Assembly (NCBI RefSeq): GCF_034259105.1
Contig: NZ_CP139478.1
Location: 106,001-170,000 of the forward strand
Direction of reading: 5' to 3'
Length of the DNA: 64,000 nt
Source: Limosilactobacillus reuteri
GTDB lineage: Bacteria; Bacillota; Bacilli; Lactobacillales; Lactobacillaceae
The position numbers and the translations under genes were made by a program. The notes below the pieces were generated by a model. That model was not told the DNA's origin. It ran no database searches and saw only the letters and a list, made by a program, of their open reading frames with translations. Below, piece after piece: positions 7,173 through 15,348 of this stretch. How positions within the stretch are numbered: the stretch's first letter is position 1; the number at the start of each line of letters is the position of its first letter.

Positions 7173-8636
7173 ATGCATAGCAGCAAGATAAAAAATATGA
7201 TCATCACCATTGTTGCAGTTCTTGGAATTGTAGTGGGGTGGCAAATGGTCGAACCTCAGCAGGTATCTGCTGCCGAACCGACTTATACGTTTGCAACTAA
7301 TAACACCTTTGAACCCTTTGAAATTCAAGATAGTAAAGGTGGGTACTCAGGAAAGAATCCTGGGATTGAAATTGAAATGCTTAAGAAAATTGCTAAGCAT
7401 GAGCATTTTAAGTATGAACTGAAGCCAATGAGCTTTAATGGTGACTTACAAGCTCTTGAAGCAGGACAAGTTGATGCAGTAATTGCCGGAATGAGCGTTA
7501 CTGATGAACGAAAAGAAAAGTATGATTTTTCAACACCTTACTATACTAGTGGGGTTGTTATGGCTGTTGCAAAAGATAGCAATATTAAGTCGATGAGCCA
7601 ATTAAAAGGCAAAACAGTTTCGGCAAAGTCAGGAACGAGTGCGGCATTATTTTTGAAGAACAACCAAAAGAAATACGGTTACAAAATCCGCTACTTTGAT
7701 TCTTCAAATACGATGTGGAATGATGTGAAGACTGGGAACACAGCAGCTACTTTTGATGATGGCCCTGTTCTTGAATACGGAATTAAAGAAGGTGTTCCAC
7801 TTAAGGTTGTGACAAAGAAGCCAATTGATGCACAACCAGTTGCCGTTGGATACCAAAAGGGCAAGAACTTAGAATTACAGAAAAAGATGAATGACGGGAT
7901 TAAGTGGCTAAAAGATACTGGCCAAATGGATCAAATCATTGATAAATATACTAAGAGTGACAAAACAACGAAGGACAATGCGACTGATCGGACAATCCTG
8001 GGATTAATCCGCGCCAATTATCCTGCCTTGCTTCGTGGGTTATGGATGACAATTGAATTAACCGTTGTCGGCATTATTTTTGCGATGATTTTTGGGGTAA
8101 TTCTAGGTGTATTAGGTATTGCACAAAACAAATTTGCCAATGCTGTTTCTAGCACCCTGATTTATATCTTCCGTGGTATTCCAATGATTGTTTTGGCCTT
8201 CTTTATTTACATGGGGATTCCGAATGTTATTGGCCATAAAGTTCCATTATTCTTGGCGGGGATCCTAACCTTGACTTTTAACGAAGGGGCTTATATTGGG
8301 GCCATTGTTAAAGGTGGATTTGAATCCGTTAATATTGGACAGTGGGAAGCAGCACGGAGCTTAGGGTTGCCATATAGCAAAGCCTTGATTAAAGTTATCG
8401 CTCCCCAAGGATTTAAGTTAATGATTCCTTCGTTAGTTAACCAGTTTATTATTACCTTGAAAGACACCTCAATTCTTTCCGCAATTGGTGTAATGGAACT
8501 TACGCAAACGGGGACTGTTATCATTTCCCAGAATATGGAAGGATTTAAGATGTGGTTAATCATTGGAACGATGTATATCATTATCATTACCCTGTTGACT
8601 TGGTTATCAAACTACGTACAAAAGAGGATGGGTTAA
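7173..8636 (+). CDS. Fused amino-acid ABC transporter binding protein and permease (glutamine/polar amino acid type)
   Basis: About 487 residues. ATG at 7173 is preferred to GTG 7167 because the RBS AAAGGAGTC is then 9 bases away. Residues 1-34 are a signal peptide ([17 protein letters not shown], cleavage near VSA-AEP). Residues about 35-265 are a family 3 solute-binding domain ([42 protein letters not shown]). Residues about 275-487 are a MetI-like permease with several membrane segments and the EAA loop [20 protein letters not shown]. Fusion of binding and permease domains is common in lactobacilli (GlnPH type). The ATPase gene follows after one base. Substrate is inferred from the family: glutamine or another polar amino acid. 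Confidence 0.92.
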   Translation: MHSSKIKNMIITIVAVLGIVVGWQMVEPQQVSAAEPTYTFATNNTFEPFEIQDSKGGYSGKNPGIEIEMLKKIAKHEHFKYELKPMSFNGDLQALEAGQVDAVIAGMSVTDERKEKYDFSTPYYTSGVVMAVAKDSNIKSMSQLKGKTVSAKSGTSAALFLKNNQKKYGYKIRYFDSSNTMWNDVKTGNTAATFDDGPVLEYGIKEGVPLKVVTKKPIDAQPVAVGYQKGKNLELQKKMNDGIKWLKDTGQMDQIIDKYTKSDKTTKDNATDRTILGLIRANYPALLRGLWMTIELTVVGIIFAMIFGVILGVLGIAQNKFANAVSSTLIYIFRGIPMIVLAFFIYMGIPNVIGHKVPLFLAGILTLTFNEGAYIGAIVKGGFESVNIGQWEAARSLGLPYSKALIKVIAPQGFKLMIPSLVNQFIITLKDTSILSAIGVMELTQTGTVIISQNMEGFKMWLIIGTMYIIIITLLTWLSNYVQKRMG

Positions 8637-8637
8637 T

Positions 8638-9381
8638 ATGGATAAAAACTATAAAGTACAAGTAAAAAATCTGCACAAAAGTTATGGAAGTAATGAAGTG
8701 CTGAAAGGTATTAGCTTGGACGTAAAACCCAATGAGGTGGTTTGCATGATTGGACCATCAGGATCGGGAAAAAGTACCTTTCTTCGTTGCATTAATAAGC
8801 TTGAAGAACCAAATAGCGGCCATATTTATATTGATGGCTACGATATTGCTGATCCGCAAGTAAATATTAATAAGGTTCGGGAAAATATCGGGATGGTTTT
8901 TCAGCACTTTAATCTCTTTCCAAATATGAATGTTTTGGAGAATATCACTTTGGCACCTGTTCAACTTGGCAAGATGACCAAGGAAGAGGCAGAAAAGGAC
9001 GCGATGCACTATCTTGACTTAGTTGGGCTAGCCGATAAAGCAGGGGCAGATCCAACCAAGCTGTCTGGAGGTCAAAAGCAACGGGTAGCCATCGCCCGTG
9101 CCCTTGCAATGAAACCGGATGTAATGCTCTTTGATGAACCAACGAGCGCCCTTGACCCTGAAATGGTAGGGGATGTTTTGGAAGTAATGAAACGGTTAGC
9201 GCAAGAGGGAATGACCATGATCGTGGTAACTCACGAAATGGGATTTGCTAAGCAGGTTGCTGATCGGGTGGTCTTCTTCCATAATGGTGATATTCGGGAA
9301 CAAGGCACTCCAGAAGAGATTTTTGATAATCCACAACATCCAGATACGAAGAATTTCTTGGATAAAGTGCTAAATATTTAA
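8638..9381 (+). CDS. glnQ: Amino-acid ABC transporter ATP-binding protein
   Basis: 247 residues, typical for the GlnQ/HisP class. Walker [10 protein letters not shown] at residues 39-47, Q-loop [18 protein letters not shown], signature [16 protein letters not shown], Walker [14 protein letters not shown] and H-loop VVTHEM are all present. It begins one base after the permease stop (TAATATG), so the two are translationally coupled and form a complete importer with the fused binding protein. Substrate is not defined beyond the polar amino acid group. Confidence 0.94.
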   Translation: MDKNYKVQVKNLHKSYGSNEVLKGISLDVKPNEVVCMIGPSGSGKSTFLRCINKLEEPNSGHIYIDGYDIADPQVNINKVRENIGMVFQHFNLFPNMNVLENITLAPVQLGKMTKEEAEKDAMHYLDLVGLADKAGADPTKLSGGQKQRVAIARALAMKPDVMLFDEPTSALDPEMVGDVLEVMKRLAQEGMTMIVVTHEMGFAKQVADRVVFFHNGDIREQGTPEEIFDNPQHPDTKNFLDKVLNI

Positions 9382-9453
9382 TTATCGACTGACTTTTAGT
9401 AATTTAAATTTGACAAAGTTAGGATAATCATTATAATAATGAGCAACTTCTAA

Positions 9454-9632
9454 TAATTGGTTGACAGAGAATCTAGCATTTGCTGAAAGCTGGATCCAAT
9501 TAAATGGCATGAGCGTTTGAATGGAGTGGTTTCCTTATCAACCGAGAGGTAGTTCGCAAATGTGAGCTATAAAGATGGGTGGAACCGCGTTAAAAAACGT
9601 CCCTGGTAGATGATTACCAGAGACGTTTTTAT
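9454..9632 (+). promoter_or_regulatory. T-box riboswitch controlling an amino-acid permease, probable Trp specifier
   Basis: TAATTGG (9454-9460) pairs with CCAATTA (9496-9502), enclosing AGAG and a distal ATCTAGC/GCTGGAT stem, as in T-box Stem I. The T-box GGGTGGAACCGCG is at 9577-9589. The terminator is AAAACGTCCCTGGTA (9594-9608) with TTACCAGAGACGTTTTT (9614-9630). The codon after the Stem I helix reads TGG at 9505-9507 (ATG overlaps it at 9504); a second TGG follows GAA at 9522-9524. Both candidates suggest tryptophan, with methionine the alternative. Confidence 0.85.
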
Positions 9633-9683
9633 TTGTTTAAGAAAACGTTTTTGTTATTAACTAAATTTTTAAGGAGGCATATT

Positions 9684-11033
9684 ATGGACGAAAAACAACA
9701 ACAGAAGTTAGAACGATCGCTTAAAAGTCGTCATGTGACGATGATTGCTATTGGTGGAGCTATTGGGACCGGTCTTTTTCTTGGATCAGGAACAGCTATT
9801 CACCAAGCAGGTCCTTCAATCATTCTTTCATACCTGATCGTCGGTATCTTTTGCTTCTTTATGATGCGGGCGTTAGGGGAACTTATTTTAGCTGATACTT
9901 CAAAACATTCATTTATTGATTCGGTTAAGGAATATCTTGGTGACCGAATGGAATTTGTTGCTGGATGGATGTACTGGGCATGTTGGCTAACATTAGCAAT
10001 GGCAGATCTTACTGCTACTGGTATTTACTTGAAATATTGGTTCCCTAATTTACCACAATGGGTTGGTCCATTAATTATTGTTATTTTATTGATGTTAGTA
10101 AACATGGTAAACGTCGGGCTGTTTGGTGAACTAGAAAGTTGGTTCTCCATGATTAAGGTGATTGCAATTTTAGCCTTAATAGCAGTTGGCGCGGTCTTAC
10201 TTGTGATGCATGGTCATGTAGAAGGGCGGCCGGTAACCCTTTCAAACCTAGTTAACCAGGGTGGCTTTTTCCCTACTGGTCCGATGGGCTTCTTAATGTC
10301 TTTCCAAATGGTAGTCTTTGCCTTTGTGGGAATTGAAATGGTCGGTTTGACAGCTGGTGAAACTAAGAATCCAGATAAAGATATTCCGAAGGCGATTAAT
10401 ACCTTACCAGTCCGGATTGGTTTGTTCTATATCGGCTCAATGGTTGCGATGATGTCAATTTACCCATGGTTCCATATTAAGACTACTTCGAGTCCGTTTG
10501 TTCAAGTGTTTGCAGCAATCGGTGTTCCAGGAGCAGCTGCGATTTTAAACTTTGTGGTTTTGACGGCTGCAATGTCTGCAACTAACAGTGCGATCTTTAG
10601 TACTAGTCGTTCCCTCTACTCATTAGCTCGAAGCGGGAACGCACCAAAACGTTTTGGTGAATTAAGCGCGAAGGCAGTTCCTAATCATGCATTAACTTTC
10701 TCTTCATTGATTCTTTTTATCACAGTTATCTTGAATTATATTATGCCAGCGGGAATATTCGATGTGATTGCTGGAATTTCAACAATTACCTTTATCTTTA
10801 CGTGGATCATTATTTTGGTTGCACATATTAAGTTCCGGCGGCAGAATCCAAAGGGAGTTACGAATTTCAGAATGCCAGGATATCCGATTACTAGTTGGTT
10901 AACAATTATTTTCTTCTTGGCAGTTCTAGTGATTTTACTCTTTATTGATTCAACACGAATTCCATTAATCCTTTCAATCGTCATTTTTGCATTGCTTGCT
11001 TATGGTTATGGATTTTTGAAGAAGAAAAATTAA
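9684..11033 (+). CDS. Amino-acid permease of the AAT family (APC superfamily)
   Basis: 449 residues from ATG 9684, chosen because AAGGAGGC lies 8 bases upstream; longer frames would start inside the T-box terminator. It is a proton-coupled amino acid importer with about 12 membrane segments. Family motifs are RHVTMIAIGGAIGTGLFLGSG at the first segment, YLIVGIFCFFMMRALGEL, and FVGIEMVGLTAGETKNPDKDIPKAI. It is a single gene controlled by a T-box, so it responds to an uncharged tRNA, probably tRNA-Trp. The protein sequence alone does not fix the substrate. Confidence 0.9.
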   Translation: MDEKQQQKLERSLKSRHVTMIAIGGAIGTGLFLGSGTAIHQAGPSIILSYLIVGIFCFFMMRALGELILADTSKHSFIDSVKEYLGDRMEFVAGWMYWACWLTLAMADLTATGIYLKYWFPNLPQWVGPLIIVILLMLVNMVNVGLFGELESWFSMIKVIAILALIAVGAVLLVMHGHVEGRPVTLSNLVNQGGFFPTGPMGFLMSFQMVVFAFVGIEMVGLTAGETKNPDKDIPKAINTLPVRIGLFYIGSMVAMMSIYPWFHIKTTSSPFVQVFAAIGVPGAAAILNFVVLTAAMSATNSAIFSTSRSLYSLARSGNAPKRFGELSAKAVPNHALTFSSLILFITVILNYIMPAGIFDVIAGISTITFIFTWIIILVAHIKFRRQNPKGVTNFRMPGYPITSWLTIIFFLAVLVILLFIDSTRIPLILSIVIFALLAYGYGFLKKKN

Positions 11034-11042
11034 AAACTTAGC

Positions 11043-11075
11043 AGGGGCTCGAAAATTTTGAGTCTCTTTTCTTTT
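11043..11075 (+). terminator. Permease terminator
   Basis: AGGGGCTC (11043-11050) pairs with GAGTCTCT (11060-11067, two G-U pairs), followed by TTTCTTTT. Confidence 0.65.
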
Positions 11076-11178
11076 GCATTTAATAATGAATAGTTTAAGA
11101 GAGAGCTAAAAAGTAATAGAAAAGTTAATTTTGTTTAATAGTTGGAGGAGATCTAAATCCCGGTGTGACGCGGTTTAA

Positions 11179-11207
11179 TTGTCTTTTTGTTGGGTAGGGA
11201 TTATACT
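11179..11207 (+). promoter_or_regulatory. Promoter of a candidate small RNA
   Basis: TTGTCT (11179-11184), exactly 17 bases, then TATACT (11202-11207). No gene start follows for 775 bases. The expected start at about 11213 lies at the base of a long-range helix. Confidence 0.6.
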
Positions 11208-11208
11208 G

Positions 11209-11530
11209 AAAGTGTGGAAAGATAGAAGGCCGAATTTAACAAACATCTTCTCATAATAAAACTACTTTGAAGTACGTTAATTAGACTTTTTGCATGAAAA
11301 TACCAACACCCCACTCCACATGAAACGCTTTAGTTTCCGTAAAAAGTATGTTAGCTAAAAATAATTAGTGGCCATATCTACAACGAACCTATAATGATAA
11401 GCTTAAGTTCCTCGTATTAAGCAGATAGATAAGTTACCAAAAATTAAAAATAATAATACTCGGCCTTTCTTCCCACTTCTTCATGGTTGAGAAGCCCGGA
11501 ATGTTATTTTGATAAACGTCCCGGGCTTCT
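11209..11530 (+). ncRNA. Candidate structured small RNA of about 270-320 nt, class unknown
   Basis: A long-range helix closes the region: GTG, GGAA and AAGGCCGA (within 11212-11233) pair with TCGGCCTT, TTCC and CAC (within 11460-11476). Inside are ACTTTTT/AAAAAGT (11284-11290/11341-11347), GAAAC/GTTTC (11322-11326/11333-11337) and GCTTAA/TTAAGC (11401-11406/11417-11422). A perfect 10-pair hairpin AGAAGCCCGG/CCGGGCTTCT (11490-11499/11521-11530) follows but lacks a strong T run. I see no SRP core motif, RNase P motif or tmRNA tag. A terminally paired RNA of this kind could be 6S-like, but that is a guess. Confidence 0.5.
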
Positions 11531-11612
11531 GCCAGTTTAAACCTTAAATATTTTATGTTATTTCCTGGGAAATACTAAAGTTAGTGAAACTGTAAATTAC
11601 TTCTCTAAATAT

Positions 11613-11649
11613 TTGAACATTTGCTCAATTGATTTTAATTGAGTATAAT
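11613..11649 (+). promoter_or_regulatory. Promoter with DeoR-type operator ahead of the nucleoside transporter leader
   Basis: TTGCTC (11621-11626), 17 bases and TATAAT (11644-11649) form a good promoter. A near-palindrome TTGAACATTTGCTCAA (11613-11628) overlaps the -35. The same core, CAAATGTTCAA, overlaps the deoC promoter at 21032. A second inverted repeat, CTCAATT/AATTGAG (11624-11630/11637-11643), fills the spacer. I infer control by the DeoR homologue at 25202. Confidence 0.6.
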
Positions 11650-11657
11650 AGAAAACC

Positions 11658-11726
11658 TTGGCAGGGGCAACGGAAAGACACATAGCAAAGATGATTTGCC
11701 ACGTGTAACTTTCCGTTTCTTTTTGT
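11658..11726 (+). terminator. Attenuator-like leader upstream of the nucleoside transporter
   Basis: ACGGAAAG (11670-11677) plus ACAC pairs with GTGT plus CTTTCCGT (11709-11716), followed by TTCTTTTTG: an intrinsic terminator about 60 bases after the TATAAT promoter and 260 bases before the gene. TGGCA (11659-11663) can instead pair with TGCCA (11697-11701) in the loop, which would compete. It may be an attenuator or the end of a short RNA; no known riboswitch was recognised. Confidence 0.55.
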
Positions 11727-11733
11727 TAACACA

Positions 11734-11747
11734 TGACAACGTTTTCA
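11734..11747 (+). promoter_or_regulatory. Catabolite-responsive element (cre) candidate
   Basis: TGACAACGTTTTCA differs from the consensus TGWAANCGNTNWCA at one position. It lies between the attenuator and the transporter gene, consistent with CcpA repression of nucleoside uptake. From 11748 to 11980 the sequence is AT-rich, and I see no second clear promoter. Confidence 0.5.
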
Positions 11748-11982
11748 TAAATTCTAAAAAACTTTGTGAAATTTCCGGAAGTTGAAAAGTTAATAAAATG
11801 AGCGAATTGTAAAATTATAATTTAAAAAATGATAAAAATTCACAAATTGTCTACAAAACAGCGCTTTACAGGAAGCAAATTTAAAGATATTCTTAAATAG
11901 TTAACTCGCCACAATTGCAATTATAGTATCTTAATTTGGAACGGCTGTTAACGAATATTCTATTTAAGGAGGGTACACAGCC

Positions 11983-13194
11983 ATGTCTATGTATCTTATT
12001 ATCAACATTATTGGGTTGATTGTCTTTCTTGGAATTGGATGGCTTTTCTCCAAGAATCGAAAGGAAATCAACTGGAAGACTGTAGGAATCATGGTAGTCT
12101 TGAACTTACTTTTAGCATGGTTCCTCGTAAGTTCAGCAGCTGGTCGTGCTGGGGTTAAAGCGGCCGCTGATGGTTTTGCTTGGATTGTTAACGTCTCTGC
12201 AAAAGGAACTGTGTTTGCATTGGGTGATTGGTACACACCAAAGAACCTTAACTTCATTTGTTCTGCATTGATGCCAATCCTTATGATTGTTCCATTGTTC
12301 GATATCTTAAACTACATTGGTGTATTACCATGGATTATTAAGTGGATCGGACGTGGACTTTCATTCATTACTGGTGAACCTAAGTTTGAATCATTCTTTG
12401 CTGTAGAAATGATGTTCTTAGGTAACACCGAAGTTTTGGCTGTTTCTGGTATGCAATTACGTGCCATGAACAAGGAACGTAATTTGACGATTGCCATGAT
12501 GTCAATGTCTTGTGTTACTGCTTCAATTCTTGGTGCATATATTGAAATGATGCCAGGACAATATATTCTGACTGCTGTTCCAATTAATATTATTAACTCA
12601 TTGATTGCTGTAAGTATGTTAAACCCTGTTAAGGTTCCAGCTGAAGATGACACCATCGAAAAGGTTGGTGCTGAAGTTGACTCTGATAAGCGTGAACCAT
12701 TCTTCAGTTTCTTGGGAGACTCAATTCTAGGTGCTGGTAAGTTAATCCTTATCATCATTGCTAACGTTGTTGCCTTCGTTGCTTTGGCAGCCTTGATCGA
12801 TGCTATCTTAGCATTGTTCTGGAAGGACCTTTCACTTGAAAGTATCTTAGGTGTTATCATGTTCCCATTCTCATGGTTACTTGGTTTACCTGTTCACCAA
12901 GCATGGATGCTTTCCCAAGATATGGGTATGAAATTGATTACTAACGAATTCGTTGTTATGGGTAAAGTTACTGATGAAATCAACAGTTACGCACCTCACT
13001 TGCGGGCTGTCTTGACTGTCTTCGTAACTTCATTTGCCAACTTCGGTACTTTAGGTATGATTATTGGTGCCTTCAAAGGATTAGTTGACAAGGAAAACAA
13101 CGATTACATTGCTTCAAACATTGGTTACTTAATGCTTTCTGGTATTTTGGTTTCATTATTATCAGCCGCATTTGTTGGTCTCTTTGTTTGGTAG
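11983..13194 (+). CDS. nupC: Concentrative nucleoside transporter (NupC family)
   Basis: 403 residues, usual for bacterial CNT transporters, which import nucleosides with protons or sodium. The N-terminal segment MYLIINIIGLIVFLGIGWLFSKNRKEINW, the middle GEPKFESFFAVEMMFLGNTEVLAVSG signature and the C-terminal NFGTLGMIIGAFKGL region identify the family. RBS AAGGAGGG is 9 bases before ATG. Upstream it has a DeoR-like operator, an attenuator and a cre; downstream lies a nucleoside hydrolase. With the broken pyr operon this uptake route may be essential for pyrimidine supply (inference). Confidence 0.93.
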   Translation: MSMYLIINIIGLIVFLGIGWLFSKNRKEINWKTVGIMVVLNLLLAWFLVSSAAGRAGVKAAADGFAWIVNVSAKGTVFALGDWYTPKNLNFICSALMPILMIVPLFDILNYIGVLPWIIKWIGRGLSFITGEPKFESFFAVEMMFLGNTEVLAVSGMQLRAMNKERNLTIAMMSMSCVTASILGAYIEMMPGQYILTAVPINIINSLIAVSMLNPVKVPAEDDTIEKVGAEVDSDKREPFFSFLGDSILGAGKLILIIIANVVAFVALAALIDAILALFWKDLSLESILGVIMFPFSWLLGLPVHQAWMLSQDMGMKLITNEFVVMGKVTDEINSYAPHLRAVLTVFVTSFANFGTLGMIIGAFKGLVDKENNDYIASNIGYLMLSGILVSLLSAAFVGLFVW

Positions 13195-13200
13195 AAATGG

Positions 13201-13227
13201 AAAAGCAGCTGGCAAGGCTGCTTTTTT
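13201..13227 (+). terminator. nupC terminator
   Basis: AAAAGCAGC (13201-13209) pairs with GCTGCTTTT (13217-13225) and runs into T6. Confidence 0.8.
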
Positions 13228-13239
13228 CAACATTAAATC

Positions 13240-13253
13240 CGAAAACGCTTGCA
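13240..13253 (+). promoter_or_regulatory. cre-like site before the nucleoside hydrolase
   Basis: CGAAAACGCTTGCA keeps the AAAACGCTT core of a cre with two mismatches to the consensus and lies 21 bases before the start codon. Confidence 0.35.
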
Positions 13254-13274
13254 CGATAAAAAGGAGATAAAATT

Positions 13275-14183
13275 ATGACTACAAAGATTATTATGGATAC
13301 TGACCCAGGTATTGATGACGCAGCTGCTTTAACGATGGCTATTAATGATCCATCATTAGACTTGAAATTAGTTACAACAGTTGCCGGTAACGTTACTGCT
13401 GATAAAACCACTGCTAACGCTTTGAAGATTATTCACTTCTTCGGTAAGGATATTCCAGTTGCAGCAGGTGCCAAGCAACCATTGATTAAGCCTTTTGAAG
13501 ATGCTGCCCGAATTCATGGTGAATCAGGAATGCCTGGTTATGACTTTGGTGACGATTATGGTAAGCCACTTGATAAGACTGCTGTTGAAGCACTTCATGA
13601 CGCAATCATGGCTGAAGATGAAGTCATCCTGGTTCCAACTGGTTCATACACTAACATTGCACTACTCTTTAGCGAATATCCAGAAGTAAAGAGCCACATT
13701 AAGCAAATCGTTGCGATGGGTGGTTCATTCTCTGGCGGTAATATGACTAGTGTAGCTGAATTTAACGTCTTCACTGATCCAGATGCTGCTAAGATTATGT
13801 ACAATGCGGGTGTTCCAATTGTAACTGTTGGATTGGATGTTACCTTAAAGGCGCTCTTAACTGCGGATACGATTGAGAAACTTGGTAGTCTTAATAAGAC
13901 TGGTGAAATGCTGCATGGATTAATCACGCACTATAATGATGGTAGTGATCAAGGGCGTCCAATGCACGATGTTAATACCATCTTCTATCTTCTTCATCCA
14001 GAAGCATTTACTACGAAGGATATGTGGGTTGATGTTCAAACAGACGGTCCAGCAATCGGTGCTACTGTTGGTGATATTCGCGCTGCTTACCATGATGGCA
14101 AGACTAACGCAAAAGTTTGTTTAGACATTGATGCTGAATACTTCAATAAGTGGTTCTTAGAAGAAGTAAGCAAAATGAAATAA
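13275..14183 (+). CDS. Nucleoside hydrolase (ribosylpyrimidine nucleosidase-like)
   Basis: 302 residues. Nucleoside hydrolases split ribonucleosides into base and ribose. The Ca-binding N-terminal motif DTDPGIDDAAAL, the VPTGSYTNIALLFSEYPE region, AMGGSFSGGNMTSVAEFNVFTDPDAA and the late D in MHDVNTIFYLLHPE are present. It starts after RBS AAGGAG, 80 bases behind nupC, and is likely co-regulated. Whether it prefers uridine/cytidine or inosine cannot be decided from sequence; the context of pyrimidine salvage suggests the former. Confidence 0.9.
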   Translation: MTTKIIMDTDPGIDDAAALTMAINDPSLDLKLVTTVAGNVTADKTTANALKIIHFFGKDIPVAAGAKQPLIKPFEDAARIHGESGMPGYDFGDDYGKPLDKTAVEALHDAIMAEDEVILVPTGSYTNIALLFSEYPEVKSHIKQIVAMGGSFSGGNMTSVAEFNVFTDPDAAKIMYNAGVPIVTVGLDVTLKALLTADTIEKLGSLNKTGEMLHGLITHYNDGSDQGRPMHDVNTIFYLLHPEAFTTKDMWVDVQTDGPAIGATVGDIRAAYHDGKTNAKVCLDIDAEYFNKWFLEEVSKMK

Positions 14184-14191
14184 GATGCTAG

Positions 14192-14222
14192 GAGGCTGGA
14201 AAAATAATCCAGCCCCTTTTTA
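14192..14222 (+). terminator. Nucleoside hydrolase terminator
   Basis: GGCTGGA (14194-14200) pairs with TCCAGCC (14208-14214), then CCTTTTTATT. Confidence 0.75.
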
Positions 14223-14232
14223 TTACTTTCTA

Positions 14233-14255
14233 GTGTAAGCGCTTCACGGTATAAT
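14233..14255 (+). promoter_or_regulatory. -10 element with an overlapping cre-like sequence
   Basis: TATAAT at 14250-14255 has a weak -35. TGTAAGCGCTTCA at 14234-14246 keeps the TGTAAGCGCTT core of a cre but is one base short of the consensus. Confidence 0.35.
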
Positions 14256-14286
14256 GGTAGTAGTTAAAGTAAGGAGGAAATACCAA

Positions 14287-15171
14287 ATGAAGAATATAAT
14301 GATTGCCGGCGCTGGTGTATTGGGTAGCCAGATTGCATATCAAACGGCTTTATCCGGCTTTAATGTCAGCGTATATAATCACCATATTGATACCGCTGAA
14401 CGACGGATTAAGGCGTTGAAAAGTGATTATGAACGTGACTTGCATTTGACTGATAAGGAATTTCAACAGGGCCTTGATAATATTAAAGTAATTACTGATG
14501 ATGTTGCGACCGCGGTTAAAGATGCTGATTTAATGATTGAAGCTTTACCAGAATCGTTAGAGTTAAAGGAACAGTTTTACGAAGAGGTTTCAGGATTAGC
14601 CCCTGAAAAAACAATCTTTGCTAGCAACTCCTCTACATTTATCCCTAGCCAACTAGCTCCTTATACTGATCGGCCAGAAAAATTTCTTAATATGCACTTT
14701 GCTAACCAAATTTGGAAATTTAATGTGGTCGAAATTATGGGCACCTCCCAAACAAGTCCAGAGGTGATTGAAGAAGCTACAAAGTTTGCCCGGGAAATAA
14801 AGATGGTTCCTGTTATTCTTAATAAAGAACAACACGGGTATATTCTGAATTCCCTTTTGATTCCGTTACTTGCATCTGGTCTTAGCTTATGGGCTAAAGG
14901 AGTTGCTGATCCAGCGATGATTGATAAGGATTGGATGATTTCGACAGGTGCACCAATGGGACCATTTGGTATTTTAGATATGGTTGGTTTACGGACGGCA
15001 GCGCAAATTGAACGGAATGCCTATGCCCAGACTAAGGATGAAAGTCATAAGGAAATTGCCGATAAGATGGAACAGATGATTCAAGAAGGGCACGAAGGAA
15101 AAGAATCGGGACAAGGATTTTACAATTATCCCAATCCAGCTTTCATGGATCCAGATTTTCTGAAGCATTAA
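14287..15171 (+). CDS. 3-hydroxyacyl-CoA dehydrogenase family protein
   Basis: 294 residues from ATG 14287 (RBS AAGGAGG, 8 bases upstream; a longer frame from 14254 lacks an RBS). NAD-dependent oxidoreductase of the 3-hydroxybutyryl-CoA dehydrogenase group. Residues 3-30 are the Rossmann dinucleotide fold, GAGVLGSQIA. The catalytic region shows SNSSTF and NMHFANQIWKFNVVEI, where the histidine in NMHF is the usual catalytic base. The C-terminal helical domain has GFILNSLL-like GYILNSLL and TGAPMGPFGILDMVGL. It is monocistronic. Lactobacilli have no beta-oxidation, so the physiological substrate is unclear; an L-gulonate or other hydroxy-acid role is possible. Confidence 0.85.
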   Translation: MKNIMIAGAGVLGSQIAYQTALSGFNVSVYNHHIDTAERRIKALKSDYERDLHLTDKEFQQGLDNIKVITDDVATAVKDADLMIEALPESLELKEQFYEEVSGLAPEKTIFASNSSTFIPSQLAPYTDRPEKFLNMHFANQIWKFNVVEIMGTSQTSPEVIEEATKFAREIKMVPVILNKEQHGYILNSLLIPLLASGLSLWAKGVADPAMIDKDWMISTGAPMGPFGILDMVGLRTAAQIERNAYAQTKDESHKEIADKMEQMIQEGHEGKESGQGFYNYPNPAFMDPDFLKH

Positions 15172-15194
15172 GATTAAGTATTGAAAACGTTAGG

Positions 15195-15245
15195 AAGGGG
15201 AGCAAGATAAAAGTCACTCGTGACTGCTATCTTACTCCCTTATTT
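15195..15245 (+). terminator. Terminator after the 3-hydroxyacyl-CoA dehydrogenase gene
   Basis: AAGGGGAGCAAGATA (15195-15209) pairs with TATCTTACTCCCTT (15228-15241) and runs into ATTTT. Confidence 0.75.
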
Positions 15246-15271
15246 TGCGCTCCAATTTTCACGTAATCCGG

Positions 15272-15331
15272 TTGCAACAATGGCAAAATTACGGTACAGT
15301 AGTAGAGAACGTGAAACAAAAAATGTTTCAC
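15272..15331 (+). promoter_or_regulatory. rsmG-noc-par promoter with a 5' hairpin built from parS-like half-sites
   Basis: TTGCAA (15272-15277), 17 bases and TACAGT (15295-15300) place the start near 15307. CGTGAAACA (15309-15317) and TGTTTCACG (15323-15331) form a 9-pair hairpin with an A5 loop at the extreme 5' end. The arms equal the two halves of parS (TGTTTCAC, GTGAAACA) in reversed order. Confidence 0.55.
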
Positions 15332-15348
15332 GAAAGGAGACCTAATAA

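Noticed and set aside
9633-9683. Longer N-terminus for the AAT permease
   Set aside because: It would begin inside the T-box terminator and lacks an RBS; ATG 9684 has AAGGAGGC.
11644-11726. Purine or preQ1 riboswitch in the nucleoside transporter leader
   Set aside because: The conserved junction and loop sequences of these classes are not found; only an attenuator-like hairpin is supported.
12312-12860. 182-codon minus-strand frame inside nupC
   Set aside because: Shadow frame of a well-recognised membrane transporter; no RBS and no homology to anything I know.
15309-15331. A true parS site
   Set aside because: Half-sites are in reversed order and separated by five bases; the consensus TGTTTCACGTGAAACA is not present.
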